From: Pedobacter sp. SYSU D00535
GTDB lineage: Bacteria > Bacteroidota > Bacteroidia > Sphingobacteriales > Sphingobacteriaceae
NCBI RefSeq assembly: GCF_017355855.1
Contig: NZ_JAFEWD010000008.1
Location: forward strand, 62,001-126,000
Length of the DNA stretch: 64,000 nucleotides
Direction of reading: 5' to 3'
Shown here: one piece after another, positions 1-7,823 of the stretch
Layout: each line of letters starts with the position of its first letter
Position numbering within the stretch: position 1 is the stretch's first letter
Program-made: the position numbers and the translations under genes
The notes under the pieces: model-generated
Told to the model about the DNA's origin: nothing
What the model saw: only the letters and a program-made list of their open reading frames with translations
The model's database searches: none

Positions 1-1
1 G

Positions 2-637
2 ATGAAGAGAAGGGTGACTTCTACAAACGACGACGGTTTGAACTGGATGTACATGCGTTATGCTGATGTTGTTCTGATGGCAGCAGAAGCGATTAACGAA
101 ATTGATGGTCCCGCAGCAGCGGCACCTTACCTAAGGATGATTATGGAAAGAGCATTTCCATCCAGTCCACAGAAGGTAACTCAGTACATGGCACAGGCTA
201 CAGCTTCTAAACCTGCCTTTTTCAATGCAATAGTAGATCAGCGAGCTTTAGAGTTTACTGGAGAAATGCTTAGAAAAGCCGATCTTATACGCTGGAACCT
301 GCTTGGTTCGAAATTAAATGAGGCTAAAGTTAAATTGGAGCAGTTAGAGAAGAGAGAAGGAAAATACGCTAGCCTTCCTGCTAGAATTTACTATAAAACG
401 GCGGCTGACGGCGAAAAGGTTGAAATCTATGGACTAAATTTTGGGGACACTGATGTGCAGGGAGCTGCATTAGGTTACGCCGCAAACAAAACATGGACTC
501 TTTCTGCAAGTAATGATCAGACAACTTACTGGAATGCTCTGTTCGTCAAAAATCCAGATGCTCAACAGGTTTGGCCAATCTGGCAAATATTCCTTGATAA
601 CTCTAACGGCATGTTAAATAATGCTCATTTAAAATAA
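2..637 (+). CDS. SusD/RagB family nutrient-binding lipoprotein, C-terminal part (5' end outside window)
   Basis: This is the last 211 residues of a SusD-like protein, the surface lipoprotein that caps a SusC TonB-dependent porin and binds glycans. The family signature is visible in the early YMRYADVVLMAAEAINE segment (the conserved helix of the SusD C-terminal domain) and in RALEFTGEMLRKADLIRW, the usual E-F-x-G-E/H-R-x-x-D-L-x-R-W block. Full SusD proteins are about 450-600 residues, so roughly half is missing to the left; the first ATG in the window is most likely an internal Met rather than the start. It lies 13 nt before a beta-helix lipoprotein and upstream of an acetylesterase and a pectate lyase, which points to a pectin locus; the SusC partner should lie just outside the left edge. 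The glycan itself cannot be read from this protein. Confidence 0.9.
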   Translation: MKRRVTSTNDDGLNWMYMRYADVVLMAAEAINEIDGPAAAAPYLRMIMERAFPSSPQKVTQYMAQATASKPAFFNAIVDQRALEFTGEMLRKADLIRWNLLGSKLNEAKVKLEQLEKREGKYASLPARIYYKTAADGEKVEIYGLNFGDTDVQGAALGYAANKTWTLSASNDQTTYWNALFVKNPDAQQVWPIWQIFLDNSNGMLNNAHLK

Positions 638-650
638 TTAAGTTCATAAC

Positions 651-2219
651 ATGATTAATATGAATAAGACATTAGTTGCTCTCTGTATTTCTGCCACTGT
701 GTTCAGTTTTTCCAGTTGCAGCGATGATATTGGAGAGGAGATAACAACTCTTAATGTTAGCAGAACTTTCTCGCCTACCGGCCTTACTGCTACAGTTGTA
801 AATAAAACGGGGGTGAGACTTGTCTGGAAAGCGGTGCCCAATGCAAAGTCCTATACGATTGAAGTCTTTGAAAATGCTGATTTTAGCGGTACGCCGGTAA
901 AAACCGTAACAGGTGTTCCATTTGAGCAGCAGCCCTATACCATTTCGGGCCTGTCGGGCGAGACCCAACATTATGTGCGGGTTAAAGCTGTAGGTGAAGG
1001 CATTGATGATTCAAAATGGGTTACAGCCTCATTTACTACAGATGCTGAACAAATATTTCAGGATATTGATCCGGCGAAATTGACAGCAACGTCGGTAACG
1101 GTAAACTGGCCTGCGGGTGAAACTGCTACTACTATTACTCTGTCTCCAGGTAATATATCACGTGCAGTTACGCCTGCGGAAATTGCCGCAGGGCAAGCAA
1201 CAATTTCTGGTTTAACTGGCGAAACTACATATACGGTGAAATTGATGAATGGCACTAAAACTCGCGGTACGAAGACGTTCACTACCTTGATCGATCTGGG
1301 TGGGGCGATTGCTGTTAATCCTACTGATGATCTCGCAGCATTGATTACTAATGCTCAGGGAGGAGAAGTGTTTGCACTGATGCCGGGAGTTTATAATATC
1401 AATGCCGATGTAATAGTTACCAAAACTATATCTATTAAAGGCGTTAGACCAGCGAATAAACCAGTAATTAATGGTATGGTTTTAAAGATGAGGGCTAACG
1501 CTGGTCTATCTTTGAAAGATCTAGTTCTTAATGGTACAGGCGCACCAACTGCTAGCCAATTAGTTGTGTACGACCAAGCTCTAAATACCGCATACGGCGC
1601 CTTAAGCGTACAGGATTCCGAAATCAAGAATTATAGAGGATTGATTTATGTGAATATAAAGGCCCTTATTGAATCGGTTACCTATAGTGGAAATATCATC
1701 CACGATATAGCCTCTAATGGTGGTGGTTTTGTGGATTTTAGACAGGGCTTGGCGAAAACATTTCTTTTTGAAAACAATACCGTGTACAATGTCACCGAAG
1801 ATGGTAGCAGAGACCTGTTCCGTATGGATGCTGGCTCAGAAGTAACCGCGAACTTCTCAGGAATACCAAGCGTTATCACAATAAGAACAAATACATTCTA
1901 CAACGCTTTGAACCGTGCAGCTGGTCGGTACTTGTATATCCGCCTGCCTTTGCACCAGATACACTTCACAAAAAATTTAATTGCAGAAAGCGCGAATTAC
2001 TATTCGAACCAATCAACTACAACTATCACTACGATGGCGAATAATAATTACTATAACGCGCCTAACTTCACTGCGAGCACTGTCGGGAGTGCTAAGAATG
2101 ATCTTGGACCATTTACAACGCTGGATCCCGGCTTCGTTAGTCCGTCTACAGGAGACTTCACTGTTACCAACTTTGACTTAAAGGCAAATGGTATCGGGGA
2201 CCCTCGTTGGAGACGATAG
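651..2219 (+). CDS. Surface lipoprotein with FN3-like domains and a parallel beta-helix (DUF4957/DUF5123 type)
   Basis: The N-terminus is a lipoprotein signal peptide ending in FSSC (lipid Cys about residue 23). The residues that follow, SDD, resemble the Bacteroidota lipoprotein export signal, so the protein is probably on the cell surface. Residues about 40-125 look like a fibronectin type III domain (VRLVWKAVPNAKSYTIEV), followed by a second FN3-like segment to about 210. The rest has the pattern of a parallel beta-helix (ITNAQGGEVFALMPGVYN, then repeated short strands with Asn turns), as in DUF4957/DUF5123 proteins found with pectin enzymes. Whether it is a lyase or only a binding protein cannot be decided; no catalytic residues are evident to me. 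Start at 651 is used; an in-frame ATG at 660 is equally possible. It probably shares a transcript with the SusD gene and is followed by a strong terminator. Confidence 0.8.
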   Translation: MINMNKTLVALCISATVFSFSSCSDDIGEEITTLNVSRTFSPTGLTATVVNKTGVRLVWKAVPNAKSYTIEVFENADFSGTPVKTVTGVPFEQQPYTISGLSGETQHYVRVKAVGEGIDDSKWVTASFTTDAEQIFQDIDPAKLTATSVTVNWPAGETATTITLSPGNISRAVTPAEIAAGQATISGLTGETTYTVKLMNGTKTRGTKTFTTLIDLGGAIAVNPTDDLAALITNAQGGEVFALMPGVYNINADVIVTKTISIKGVRPANKPVINGMVLKMRANAGLSLKDLVLNGTGAPTASQLVVYDQALNTAYGALSVQDSEIKNYRGLIYVNIKALIESVTYSGNIIHDIASNGGGFVDFRQGLAKTFLFENNTVYNVTEDGSRDLFRMDAGSEVTANFSGIPSVITIRTNTFYNALNRAAGRYLYIRLPLHQIHFTKNLIAESANYYSNQSTTTITTMANNNYYNAPNFTASTVGSAKNDLGPFTTLDPGFVSPSTGDFTVTNFDLKANGIGDPRWRR

Positions 2220-2242
2220 GTTGATCAAACTTTAATTACATC

Positions 2243-2271
2243 AGGTGCGGCTCAATAGCCGCACCTTTTTT
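2243..2271 (+). terminator. Intrinsic terminator after the beta-helix lipoprotein gene
   Basis: A perfect 10-bp stem (AGGTGCGGCT / AGCCGCACCT) with a CAAT loop is followed directly by a T run. It separates the SusD-lipoprotein unit from the acetylesterase gene that starts 15 nt later. Confidence 0.9.
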
Positions 2272-2285
2272 ATATTTATGGACTT

Positions 2286-3038
2286 ATGAATCTAAAATTA
2301 AAACTCGTTGGCTTCCTTGTTGCTTTTATTTTGGCATCTTTCACTTTAGTGCCGCCTTCCAAGACTACCATTTATCTGATTGGTGATTCTACAATGTCTG
2401 ATAAGAATGTGAAGGCTTATCCGGAAGCCGGTTGGGGAATGCCCTTCCGTTATTTCTTCGACTCGACGGTGGTGGTAGATAACAGAGCGATGAATGGTCG
2501 GAGTACGCGAACCTTTATGGAGGAAAACCGTTGGGCACCTGTTGTGGATAAATTGGAGGAAGGCGACTATGTCTTTATTCAGTTCGGTCACAATGATGAG
2601 GTTCAAACGAAACGGAGCGCTACTAAGCCAGAGGAGTTTCGGTCGAACCTTATAAAATATGTGACCGACACAAGAAGCAAAAAAGCACAACCTGTCTTAA
2701 TCACTCCGGTGGCACGAAGAAATTTTGATTCTACAGGAGTTTTTAAACCTACTCATGAAGAATATTCTGCTATTGTGCGGCAAGTGGCCAAAGATCAAAA
2801 GGTGCCGTTGATAGATTTGGATCGGAAGAGCCAGGCGTTACTGGTAGAACTTGGTGCTGAAAAATCTAAATTTTTCTTCAATCACCTGAAAGCAGGCGAG
2901 CACCCTAACTATCCGAAGGGGAAAATAGACGATACGCATTTCAATGAATTAGGAGCAAGGTTGATGGCTCAACTAGTGCTGAAGGAAATACAGGAACTAA
3001 AGCTTGAAATTGCTGACAAGATAGTCAGACGGAATTAA
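2286..3038 (+). CDS. Rhamnogalacturonan acetylesterase-like SGNH hydrolase (CE12 type)
   Basis: This is a secreted esterase predicted to remove acetyl groups from the rhamnogalacturonan backbone of pectin. All SGNH blocks are visible: GDSTM with nucleophile Ser35 (block I), the Gly of NGRSTRTF at about 71 (block II), GHND with Asn103 (block III), and DDTHF with the D215-x-x-H218 dyad near the C-terminus (block V). A hydrophobic N-terminus (residues 7-22) serves as signal peptide or anchor; there is no lipobox. At 250 residues it is the usual length for bacterial CE12 members. It sits between two terminators, so it may have its own promoter, but its place between the beta-helix lipoprotein and a pectate lyase fits pectin breakdown. 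The exact acetylated substrate is inferred from family and context. Confidence 0.88.
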   Translation: MNLKLKLVGFLVAFILASFTLVPPSKTTIYLIGDSTMSDKNVKAYPEAGWGMPFRYFFDSTVVVDNRAMNGRSTRTFMEENRWAPVVDKLEEGDYVFIQFGHNDEVQTKRSATKPEEFRSNLIKYVTDTRSKKAQPVLITPVARRNFDSTGVFKPTHEEYSAIVRQVAKDQKVPLIDLDRKSQALLVELGAEKSKFFFNHLKAGEHPNYPKGKIDDTHFNELGARLMAQLVLKEIQELKLEIADKIVRRN

Positions 3039-3060
3039 GCATAATGAATTGTTCATCATC

Positions 3061-3090
3061 AAGGCCGGAAAATCACTTCCGGCCTTTTTT
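3061..3090 (+). terminator. Intrinsic terminator after the acetylesterase gene
   Basis: Perfect 10-bp stem AAGGCCGGAA / TTCCGGCCTT with a 6-nt loop, followed by TTTT. The remaining 130 nt up to the pectate lyase gene presumably carry its promoter; I could not pick a clear consensus there. Confidence 0.9.
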
Positions 3091-3221
3091 GCTTTTTCTT
3101 CCGGTATCGATTGCGTAAAAATGCCTTGACAATCGTAAGGACCCTCTATTTATATAGTAACTTACTTCAGTTTTCTAATTAATAATAAACTGTTCTGATT
3201 ACTGCCACTACACTTTACAAT

Positions 3222-4748
3222 ATGATAAAAACTTTAACAAAAATCGGCCTGTCGCCAGCTTGTGCCCTTTACTCTTTTACAAAAAGTATCAAGGTCAACC
3301 CGCGTGAAATCGCTGCATTAATAGTCGTAATTTTTTTCTTTTTTAATTTCCTAATTCCGTCTCTTGCTTTGGCCCAGCCTGTAGCTTTTCCCGGGGCAGA
3401 AGGTTTTGGTAAATTCGCTTCCGGAGGTAGAGGTGGGAAGGTTATATATGTCACAAATCTTAATGATAAAGGCCCGGGTAGCTTAAGAGAGGCAGTAACG
3501 GCTGGTTTTCCAAGGATTGTATTATTTTCAGTATCAGGTACCATTCATTTGGCATCTCCCTTAATTATCAATCAAGATAATATAACCATCGCCGGTCAAT
3601 CAGCTCCTGGAGACGGGATAGCTATTGCAGATCACCCTGTCGGTATCGCGGCTAATAATGTAATCCTTCGTTTTCTTCGTTTCCGGATGGGCGACCGCTT
3701 CCAGAATCAAGGGATGGTGCACGGAGCCGGTGCTGACGATGCTTTAAGCAGTGGCCGAAAGAGGAATCTAATTATTGACCACTGTTCGTTGAGTTGGAGT
3801 ACAGATGAAGTTTTTTCTGTCTACGCTGGAGATAGTACTACGCTGCAATGGAATCTTATTGCTGAGCCTTTGGATTATTCCTACCATTTCGAGAAAGGGG
3901 ACACCGATTTTGAACATCATGGATTTGGTGGCATCTGGGGAGGAAAACACCTCAGCGCTCATCATAATTTATTCGCCCATTGTACCAGCAGAACGCCCCG
4001 ATTTGACGGCATTCGCAACGCTCCTTCAGAGTTTGTTGATTTTCGCAACAATGTACTGTACAATTGGAAGAGCAATAACGTGTATGGGGGCGAGGGTGGA
4101 CAGTACAACATCGTTGATAACTACTATAAGTATGGGCCGGAAACGAATAGCAGCGTTCGATTTCAAATCCTAAATCCCTTCAAGCTTGACGGAAGAATCC
4201 CTTTTGGGAAATACTTTGTATCGGGGAATTTTGTAGACGGGTCTGATAATGTAACAAAAGATAATTGGCTTGGTGTGAAAATGGAAAAGGGAACAGATGC
4301 TGACAAGCTGAATTCGAAAATAACCTCGGCATTCCCAGCGGTAGAGATTGCTAGCCAATCCGCCAAGGACGCCTATAAATCTGTTTTGCTTAGTGTTGGA
4401 GCAGTTTTTCCTCGGCGGGATGAGGTTGATGAACGAATATTAAAAGAAGTAGAAACCCGCACGGGGAAAATCATCGATGTTCAGGGGGGCTATCCTCACG
4501 GAACGCCTTACGAGCAAACAAAAGGAGCGTGGCCTCAACTAAGAGCGTCGGCAGCACCCACAGACAGCGACGAGGACGGTATTCCCGACGCCTGGGAAGT
4601 AAGTCATAAGCTTAATCCTAAGAACGCGCTGGACGGGAATAGCTTTGGCTTGGATAAAAACTATAGCAATGTGGAGGTTTATCTAAACTCGCTTGTACAG
4701 CGGCAGGCAATAAAACCAAAACAAACTCAGAAAAAGAGGAAGTCATAA
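3222..4748 (+). CDS. Secreted pectate lyase (PL1-like)
   Basis: This is a predicted calcium-dependent polygalacturonate lyase acting outside the inner membrane. The mature region begins AFPGAEGFGKFASGGRGG and continues with VTNLNDKGPGSLREAV, the standard opening of Bacteroidota pectate lyases, followed by beta-helix repeats (NVILRFLRFRMGD, NLIIDHCSLSWSTDE). RTPRFDGIRN in the middle carries a candidate catalytic Arg. Near the C-terminus DSDEDGIPDAWE is a Ca-binding thrombospondin type 3-like motif. The N-terminus is odd: about 32 polar residues precede the hydrophobic core (residues 33-50), a much longer n-region than usual, and no later in-frame ATG offers a shorter start. The protein is 508 residues. 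It is the last gene of the pectin group and is followed by a long inverted repeat. Confidence 0.88.
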   Translation: MIKTLTKIGLSPACALYSFTKSIKVNPREIAALIVVIFFFFNFLIPSLALAQPVAFPGAEGFGKFASGGRGGKVIYVTNLNDKGPGSLREAVTAGFPRIVLFSVSGTIHLASPLIINQDNITIAGQSAPGDGIAIADHPVGIAANNVILRFLRFRMGDRFQNQGMVHGAGADDALSSGRKRNLIIDHCSLSWSTDEVFSVYAGDSTTLQWNLIAEPLDYSYHFEKGDTDFEHHGFGGIWGGKHLSAHHNLFAHCTSRTPRFDGIRNAPSEFVDFRNNVLYNWKSNNVYGGEGGQYNIVDNYYKYGPETNSSVRFQILNPFKLDGRIPFGKYFVSGNFVDGSDNVTKDNWLGVKMEKGTDADKLNSKITSAFPAVEIASQSAKDAYKSVLLSVGAVFPRRDEVDERILKEVETRTGKIIDVQGGYPHGTPYEQTKGAWPQLRASAAPTDSDEDGIPDAWEVSHKLNPKNALDGNSFGLDKNYSNVEVYLNSLVQRQAIKPKQTQKKRKS

Positions 4749-4762
4749 CGGTAACATTCGGC

Positions 4763-4805
4763 TAGACACTTCGTGGCCTTCTTAGACATCTCCGCGAAGT
4801 GTCTA
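4763..4805. terminator. Long inverted repeat, probable transcription terminator after the pectate lyase gene
   Basis: TAGACACTTCG and CGAAGTGTCTA form a perfect 11-bp stem, extendable to 14 bp through one G-T pair and two G-C pairs, with a loop of about 15 nt. There is no clear T run on the plus side, so termination is inferred from position. The right arm contains the stop codon of a small minus-strand ORF, so the hairpin may serve both directions. Confidence 0.55.
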
Positions 4806-4967
4806 ATCTACCTTATTTCTTTGCTTAGCAAGGTTATAAGTAGGATACAGATAGTTGGGAATTAGCAAATACTGGTTGTTCTTTTGAACGATGAAGGCGT
4901 TTTGAAACTTGCCAACAACTGCAGTCAATTCCCCCTCGATTAAAACGTATAAGTTGCTATTATTCAT
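4803..4967 (-). CDS. Possible small protein, 54 codons, unknown function
   Basis: An uninterrupted ATG-to-TAG frame on the minus strand fills the otherwise empty gap between the pectate lyase and aldo/keto reductase genes. The product starts MNNSNLYVLIEGELTAVVGK and continues with FQNAFIVQKNNQYLLIPNYL. The alternation of hydrophobic and polar residues and the Tyr/Asn content look like a real small beta-rich protein. There is no signal peptide, no family that I recognise, and no Shine-Dalgarno sequence (normal in this phylum). No exact TAnnTTTG box was found upstream. The remaining part of the gap, 4968-5121, is AT-rich and presumably holds promoters for this ORF and for the reductase. Conservation would decide whether it is a gene. 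Confidence 0.4.
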   Translation of the reverse strand: MNNSNLYVLIEGELTAVVGKFQNAFIVQKNNQYLLIPNYLYPTYNLAKQRNKVD

Positions 4968-5121
4968 GGTACGGTAGTTTGACTAGCTTTACGTTTTAGC
5001 GTTTAGTCGGGTTACAGTTTTTTTATCCCTCTAGCGTTATTACTAGATCATTTTCGAAAAATATTCGTAACAATTTTTCCTTTGACGTATTAATACGATA
5101 ATTGTACAGACAGAAATAAAA

Positions 5122-6012
5122 ATGGAAAAAATCTATTTAAGCGACGCCGGACCAAAAGTATCACCGGCAATATATGGTTTTTACAGATGGAGCAGCGAGG
5201 TGAATAATCCTGCGACGATGGAGAAGATCATTAACTTGTGCCTGGAGTTGGGAATCAATACTTTTGATCATGCGGACACTTATGGAGGTTACCAGTGCGA
5301 AGAACTTTTCGGTAATGTGATTAGCCAGAAAACTTTCAAAAGGGAGGATATTGTTCTATTCTCCAAGTGCGGGCTTCGTGTGCCGCATTCAAGTCATCCA
5401 GATGTTAGAGTGAAACATTACGACACGTCCAGAGAACATATTATCAGAAGTGTAGATAATTCTTTAAAAAAGCTTCGTACAGATTACCTGGATATCTTTT
5501 TACTAAATTATCTCGATCCGGTATCAAACCTGGAGGAAACCGCGTATACCCTTGCCCAATTGCGTGATTCCGGAAAGATTAGAAATATCGGCGTTGCGAA
5601 CTTTTCAGTTTTTCAACATCAGCTGCTTGCATCTTATCTCAACAGACCAATCGTAACTAACCACATTGAACTTAATCTTCTGAATACTTCCGCTTTAGAC
5701 AACGGGCAAATCGACTATATTAAACAGCGGTACATGCGCCCACTTGCTTCTGCTCCGCTAGCTGAAGGTCGCATTGCAGAAGGTCTCGACTTCGCTTCGC
5801 TCGGCGTAAGATCAAAGCTGCAGGAACTGGCACCGAAATACGGGGCTGATATTGAGTCTCTGGCGGTAGCTTGGTTGATTAAGTTAGGAGCACTGCCATT
5901 GATAGGAACTACTGATGAACAACGAATCCGGAACATTGCTGGCGCCTTTTCTATTGAACTAGATAAGCAGGATTGGTACGATTTGTACTCAGCTTCCCGG
6001 GGTACGATCTGA
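5122..6012 (+). CDS. Aldo/keto reductase family protein with altered catalytic His
   Basis: A TIM-barrel NADPH-dependent oxidoreductase of the YdhF-like group. The family motif FDHADTYGGY supplies Asp49 and Tyr54, and FSKCGL supplies Lys82, three of the four catalytic residues. The fourth, the His normally in a LLxH motif after the D-Y-L-D strand, is replaced: here the strand reads DYLDIFLLNYLDP, with Asn129. The C-terminal cofactor region (LIGTTDEQRIRNI) is intact. At 296 residues the length is normal. The His-to-Asn change predicts altered or weak carbonyl reduction, perhaps another reaction or a regulatory role; the substrate is unknown. It stands alone between the small minus-strand ORF and the RRM gene. 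Confidence 0.87.
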   Translation: MEKIYLSDAGPKVSPAIYGFYRWSSEVNNPATMEKIINLCLELGINTFDHADTYGGYQCEELFGNVISQKTFKREDIVLFSKCGLRVPHSSHPDVRVKHYDTSREHIIRSVDNSLKKLRTDYLDIFLLNYLDPVSNLEETAYTLAQLRDSGKIRNIGVANFSVFQHQLLASYLNRPIVTNHIELNLLNTSALDNGQIDYIKQRYMRPLASAPLAEGRIAEGLDFASLGVRSKLQELAPKYGADIESLAVAWLIKLGALPLIGTTDEQRIRNIAGAFSIELDKQDWYDLYSASRGTI

Positions 6013-6140
6013 CGGATGTTTTGATATCCGGAACTACTGAATAATTTGCTGTTGGCAGCAACATATTTCTTATTTGGTCGTATAAGCTATATAAGTTCTT
6101 TAATTGGTTAAAAATCATATTACAATTGCCTGAACAGAAT

Positions 6141-6173
6141 ATTGAAGAAATAGGGAATTTATAAGTATTTTTG
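6141..6173 (+). promoter_or_regulatory. Bacteroidota-type promoter for the RRM protein gene
   Basis: An exact TAnnTTTG box (TATTTTTG, 6166-6173) lies 21 nt after ATTG (6141-6144), matching the -7/-33 arrangement of the primary sigma factor of this phylum. The start codon is 65 nt further on, leaving an AT-rich 5' leader of about 60 nt. Confidence 0.6.
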
Positions 6174-6238
6174 TGCTGTTATCTATATTAAGATTCTCAT
6201 TAGAATTTTATCATTTTAATCATTAATAATATTACTCA

Positions 6239-6802
6239 ATGATCAGACTTTTTGCGGGTGGTTTTCCCCGTGACCTTGAAGAATCCGAATTGCAGGAGAT
6301 CTTTGAACAATTTGGGACAGTGCTTGCCGTAAAAATTATTCGGGATAAAAACACAGCAATCAGTAGGAGATTCGGTTTCGTTGATATGGAAACTCAGGAG
6401 GATGCTGAGATGGCAATTAGTCAACTCCACGGAGGTAGTATTGACGACGAAGAAATAAGCGTAACATTTGCAGATAACCGGGCTGAAGAAAAAGCTAAGG
6501 AAAAGGCGAAAGCGAAGGCAAAACCTGTGAAAATTAAAACGGGCGGGTATAACAAGTTTGGTGCTGGTGGAAAGGTAGCAAGCAGCAATGGTAAATCCGG
6601 CGGTTTCAACAGGCAGTCCTCAAATAATCGTTACCAAAAAAGTGGCGGAAACAGTTATGGTAGTAGCTACGGTAATAGCAATGGAAATGGCTATGGCAAT
6701 AGCAATGGAAATAGTTACGGTAACGGGAATAGCTACGGAAATAACCAAGGCAACGGGAATGGCCCAATAAGAGAAAAGCGTCCGCGGACGAAGAGATACT
6801 AG
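6239..6802 (+). CDS. RNA-binding protein: one RRM domain plus Gly/Asn/Ser/Tyr-rich tail
   Basis: Residues 1-82 form an RRM fold: RNP2-like RLFAGGF at 3-9 and RNP1-like RRFGFVDM at about 43-50, the aromatic residues that stack on RNA. A Lys/Glu/Ala linker (EEKAKEKAKAKAKPVKI) follows, then a low-complexity tail of about 75 residues with repeats of GNS/NGY/GNG and Tyr spaced every few residues, ending in a basic EKRPRTKRY. Bacteroidota and cyanobacteria carry such single-RRM proteins, often linked with cold or stress responses, but the RNA target is unknown. The tail resembles disordered, condensate-forming regions of eukaryotic RNA-binding proteins; that is an analogy only. It has its own promoter and a hairpin directly after the stop. 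Confidence 0.88.
   Translation: MIRLFAGGFPRDLEESELQEIFEQFGTVLAVKIIRDKNTAISRRFGFVDMETQEDAEMAISQLHGGSIDDEEISVTFADNRAEEKAKEKAKAKAKPVKIKTGGYNKFGAGGKVASSNGKSGGFNRQSSNNRYQKSGGNSYGSSYGNSNGNGYGNSNGNSYGNGNSYGNNQGNGNGPIREKRPRTKRY
6652..6765 (+). repeat. In-frame short tandem repeats coding for the Gly/Asn/Ser/Tyr tail
   Basis: Degenerate 6-21 nt units of the type GGCAATAGCAATGGAAAT recur through this stretch, all in the coding frame of the RRM protein. Such repeats can change length by slippage, so the tail length may vary between strains. Confidence 0.6.
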
Positions 6803-6821
6803 GGCAAATAGCTTTGCCCTA
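6800..6821. terminator. Short hairpin between convergent genes
   Basis: A perfect 9-bp stem TAGGGCAAA / TTTGCCCTA with a TAGC loop includes the stop codon of the RRM gene and lies 10 nt from the end of the convergent acetyltransferase gene. There is no long T run, so bidirectional termination is likely but not certain. Confidence 0.5.
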
Positions 6822-6830
6822 AGTTAAATC

Positions 6831-7265
6831 TTAGTCGATGTTTTTATACATTTTCAGGTGAGGAATTGTAACTTCTTCAAATTCACCACCTGAAATTTTG
6901 TATCCCAGTTTTTCATAAAAAGGGACAGCATATTTTCTAGCATGCATAAACATTTGCAGACCTCCTTGATCTTTCACAAGCTTTTCTGCAAATCGCACGA
7001 TCTCAGTCCCGATTCCCTGTCCTTGTACATCGTCTTTTACAGCCATCTGTTGGAGCTGGAACGTCGTAAGGTCTTTTTGACGTAACATACAACATCCTAC
7101 CATAGTCTCCTTCTTGAAGCAACCTAGCAGAATGACGTCTTGGTCTTTTTCCAAATAATCACGGGTGAAGGACAAGCCCAGCGGAACTCTTAGGACGTCA
7201 TTCCTAAGTGAGACCATTTTTTCATAGTCTTCTGTTCCGTAAACTATCACTCGAATTTCATTCAT
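6831..7265 (-). CDS. GNAT family N-acetyltransferase
   Basis: A 144-residue single-domain GNAT enzyme transferring acetyl from acetyl-CoA to an unknown amine. Motif A, the acetyl-CoA pyrophosphate loop, is seen as GQGIGTEIVRFAEK around residues 83-96, after the beta-4 strand FQLQQMAVKDD. The C-terminal AVPFYEKLGYKISGGEFEE is the usual GNAT F-Y-x-x-x-G-[FY] end. It overlaps the upstream membrane-protein gene by 4 nt (ATGA), so the two are translationally coupled. Substrate cannot be inferred. Confidence 0.87.
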   Translation of the reverse strand: MNEIRVIVYGTEDYEKMVSLRNDVLRVPLGLSFTRDYLEKDQDVILLGCFKKETMVGCCMLRQKDLTTFQLQQMAVKDDVQGQGIGTEIVRFAEKLVKDQGGLQMFMHARKYAVPFYEKLGYKISGGEFEEVTIPHLKMYKNID

Positions 7266-7663
7266 TTGAAGGGGTATTTTAACAAGCGTTCCTGGCTCAT
7301 TTCATTTTTCTCGTAAACCGCCAGACAGTATTTACGAAACGAATCGGGTACGTTATTGCCTTCCAGCATTAGCTGCTGAGGAACAGGGTTGGACGCATCA
7401 AAAAAGTAAACCCTGGTAAGGCCATATTTAGTATGAGGCATGAGCGCTCCGTATTGTTTCATTGCGGTCCAAATCGTATCCGTAGTTGTAACTGTATAAA
7501 TGCGAACGACTGGCCCGCTGTTCTGCTCGTTCCTGATAAAAGCCGTTTCCTTGAAATTCCCCTCGAGGTCCTGAGTTCCCGGCTGGGTTAAAGAGTCATA
7601 AACGAACCAGGCAACTGCAGCGACTAATAAAATAAAAAGCCATTTTTTTCTACCACTTATCAT
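7262..7663 (-). CDS. Hypothetical protein with single N-terminal membrane anchor
   Basis: I do not recognise a family. The 133-residue product has a basic N-terminus, one hydrophobic segment at about residues 8-23 (WLFILLVAAVAWFVYD), and a soluble part predicted to be periplasmic. That part contains a Thr-rich strand (VRIYTVTTTDTIWTAMKQYG) and a basic C-terminal end. It is the first gene of a two-gene operon with the GNAT enzyme, overlapping it by 4 nt. A divergent promoter region of 160 nt separates it from the next acetyltransferase. Confidence 0.75.
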   Translation of the reverse strand: MISGRKKWLFILLVAAVAWFVYDSLTQPGTQDLEGNFKETAFIRNEQNSGPVVRIYTVTTTDTIWTAMKQYGALMPHTKYGLTRVYFFDASNPVPQQLMLEGNNVPDSFRKYCLAVYEKNEMSQERLLKYPFK

Positions 7664-7823
7664 GCCGCTAAATTCGGCAATTTATCTGTTTCAGACTTTG
7701 GGGTTTGGCCATTGTAATGCAACTTTCTGCCGCTTTATGTTGTTTCTACTCAGTTGAGCACCTTCATGTGTTGGTCAATGCATTGAGCAATCATCAGGTG
7801 GAGTAGTATCAAATAGTAAAGAT

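Noticed and set aside
6652-6765. Repeats considered as a CRISPR array or minisatellite
   Set aside because: Units are short, degenerate and in frame with the RRM protein tail; no spacers.
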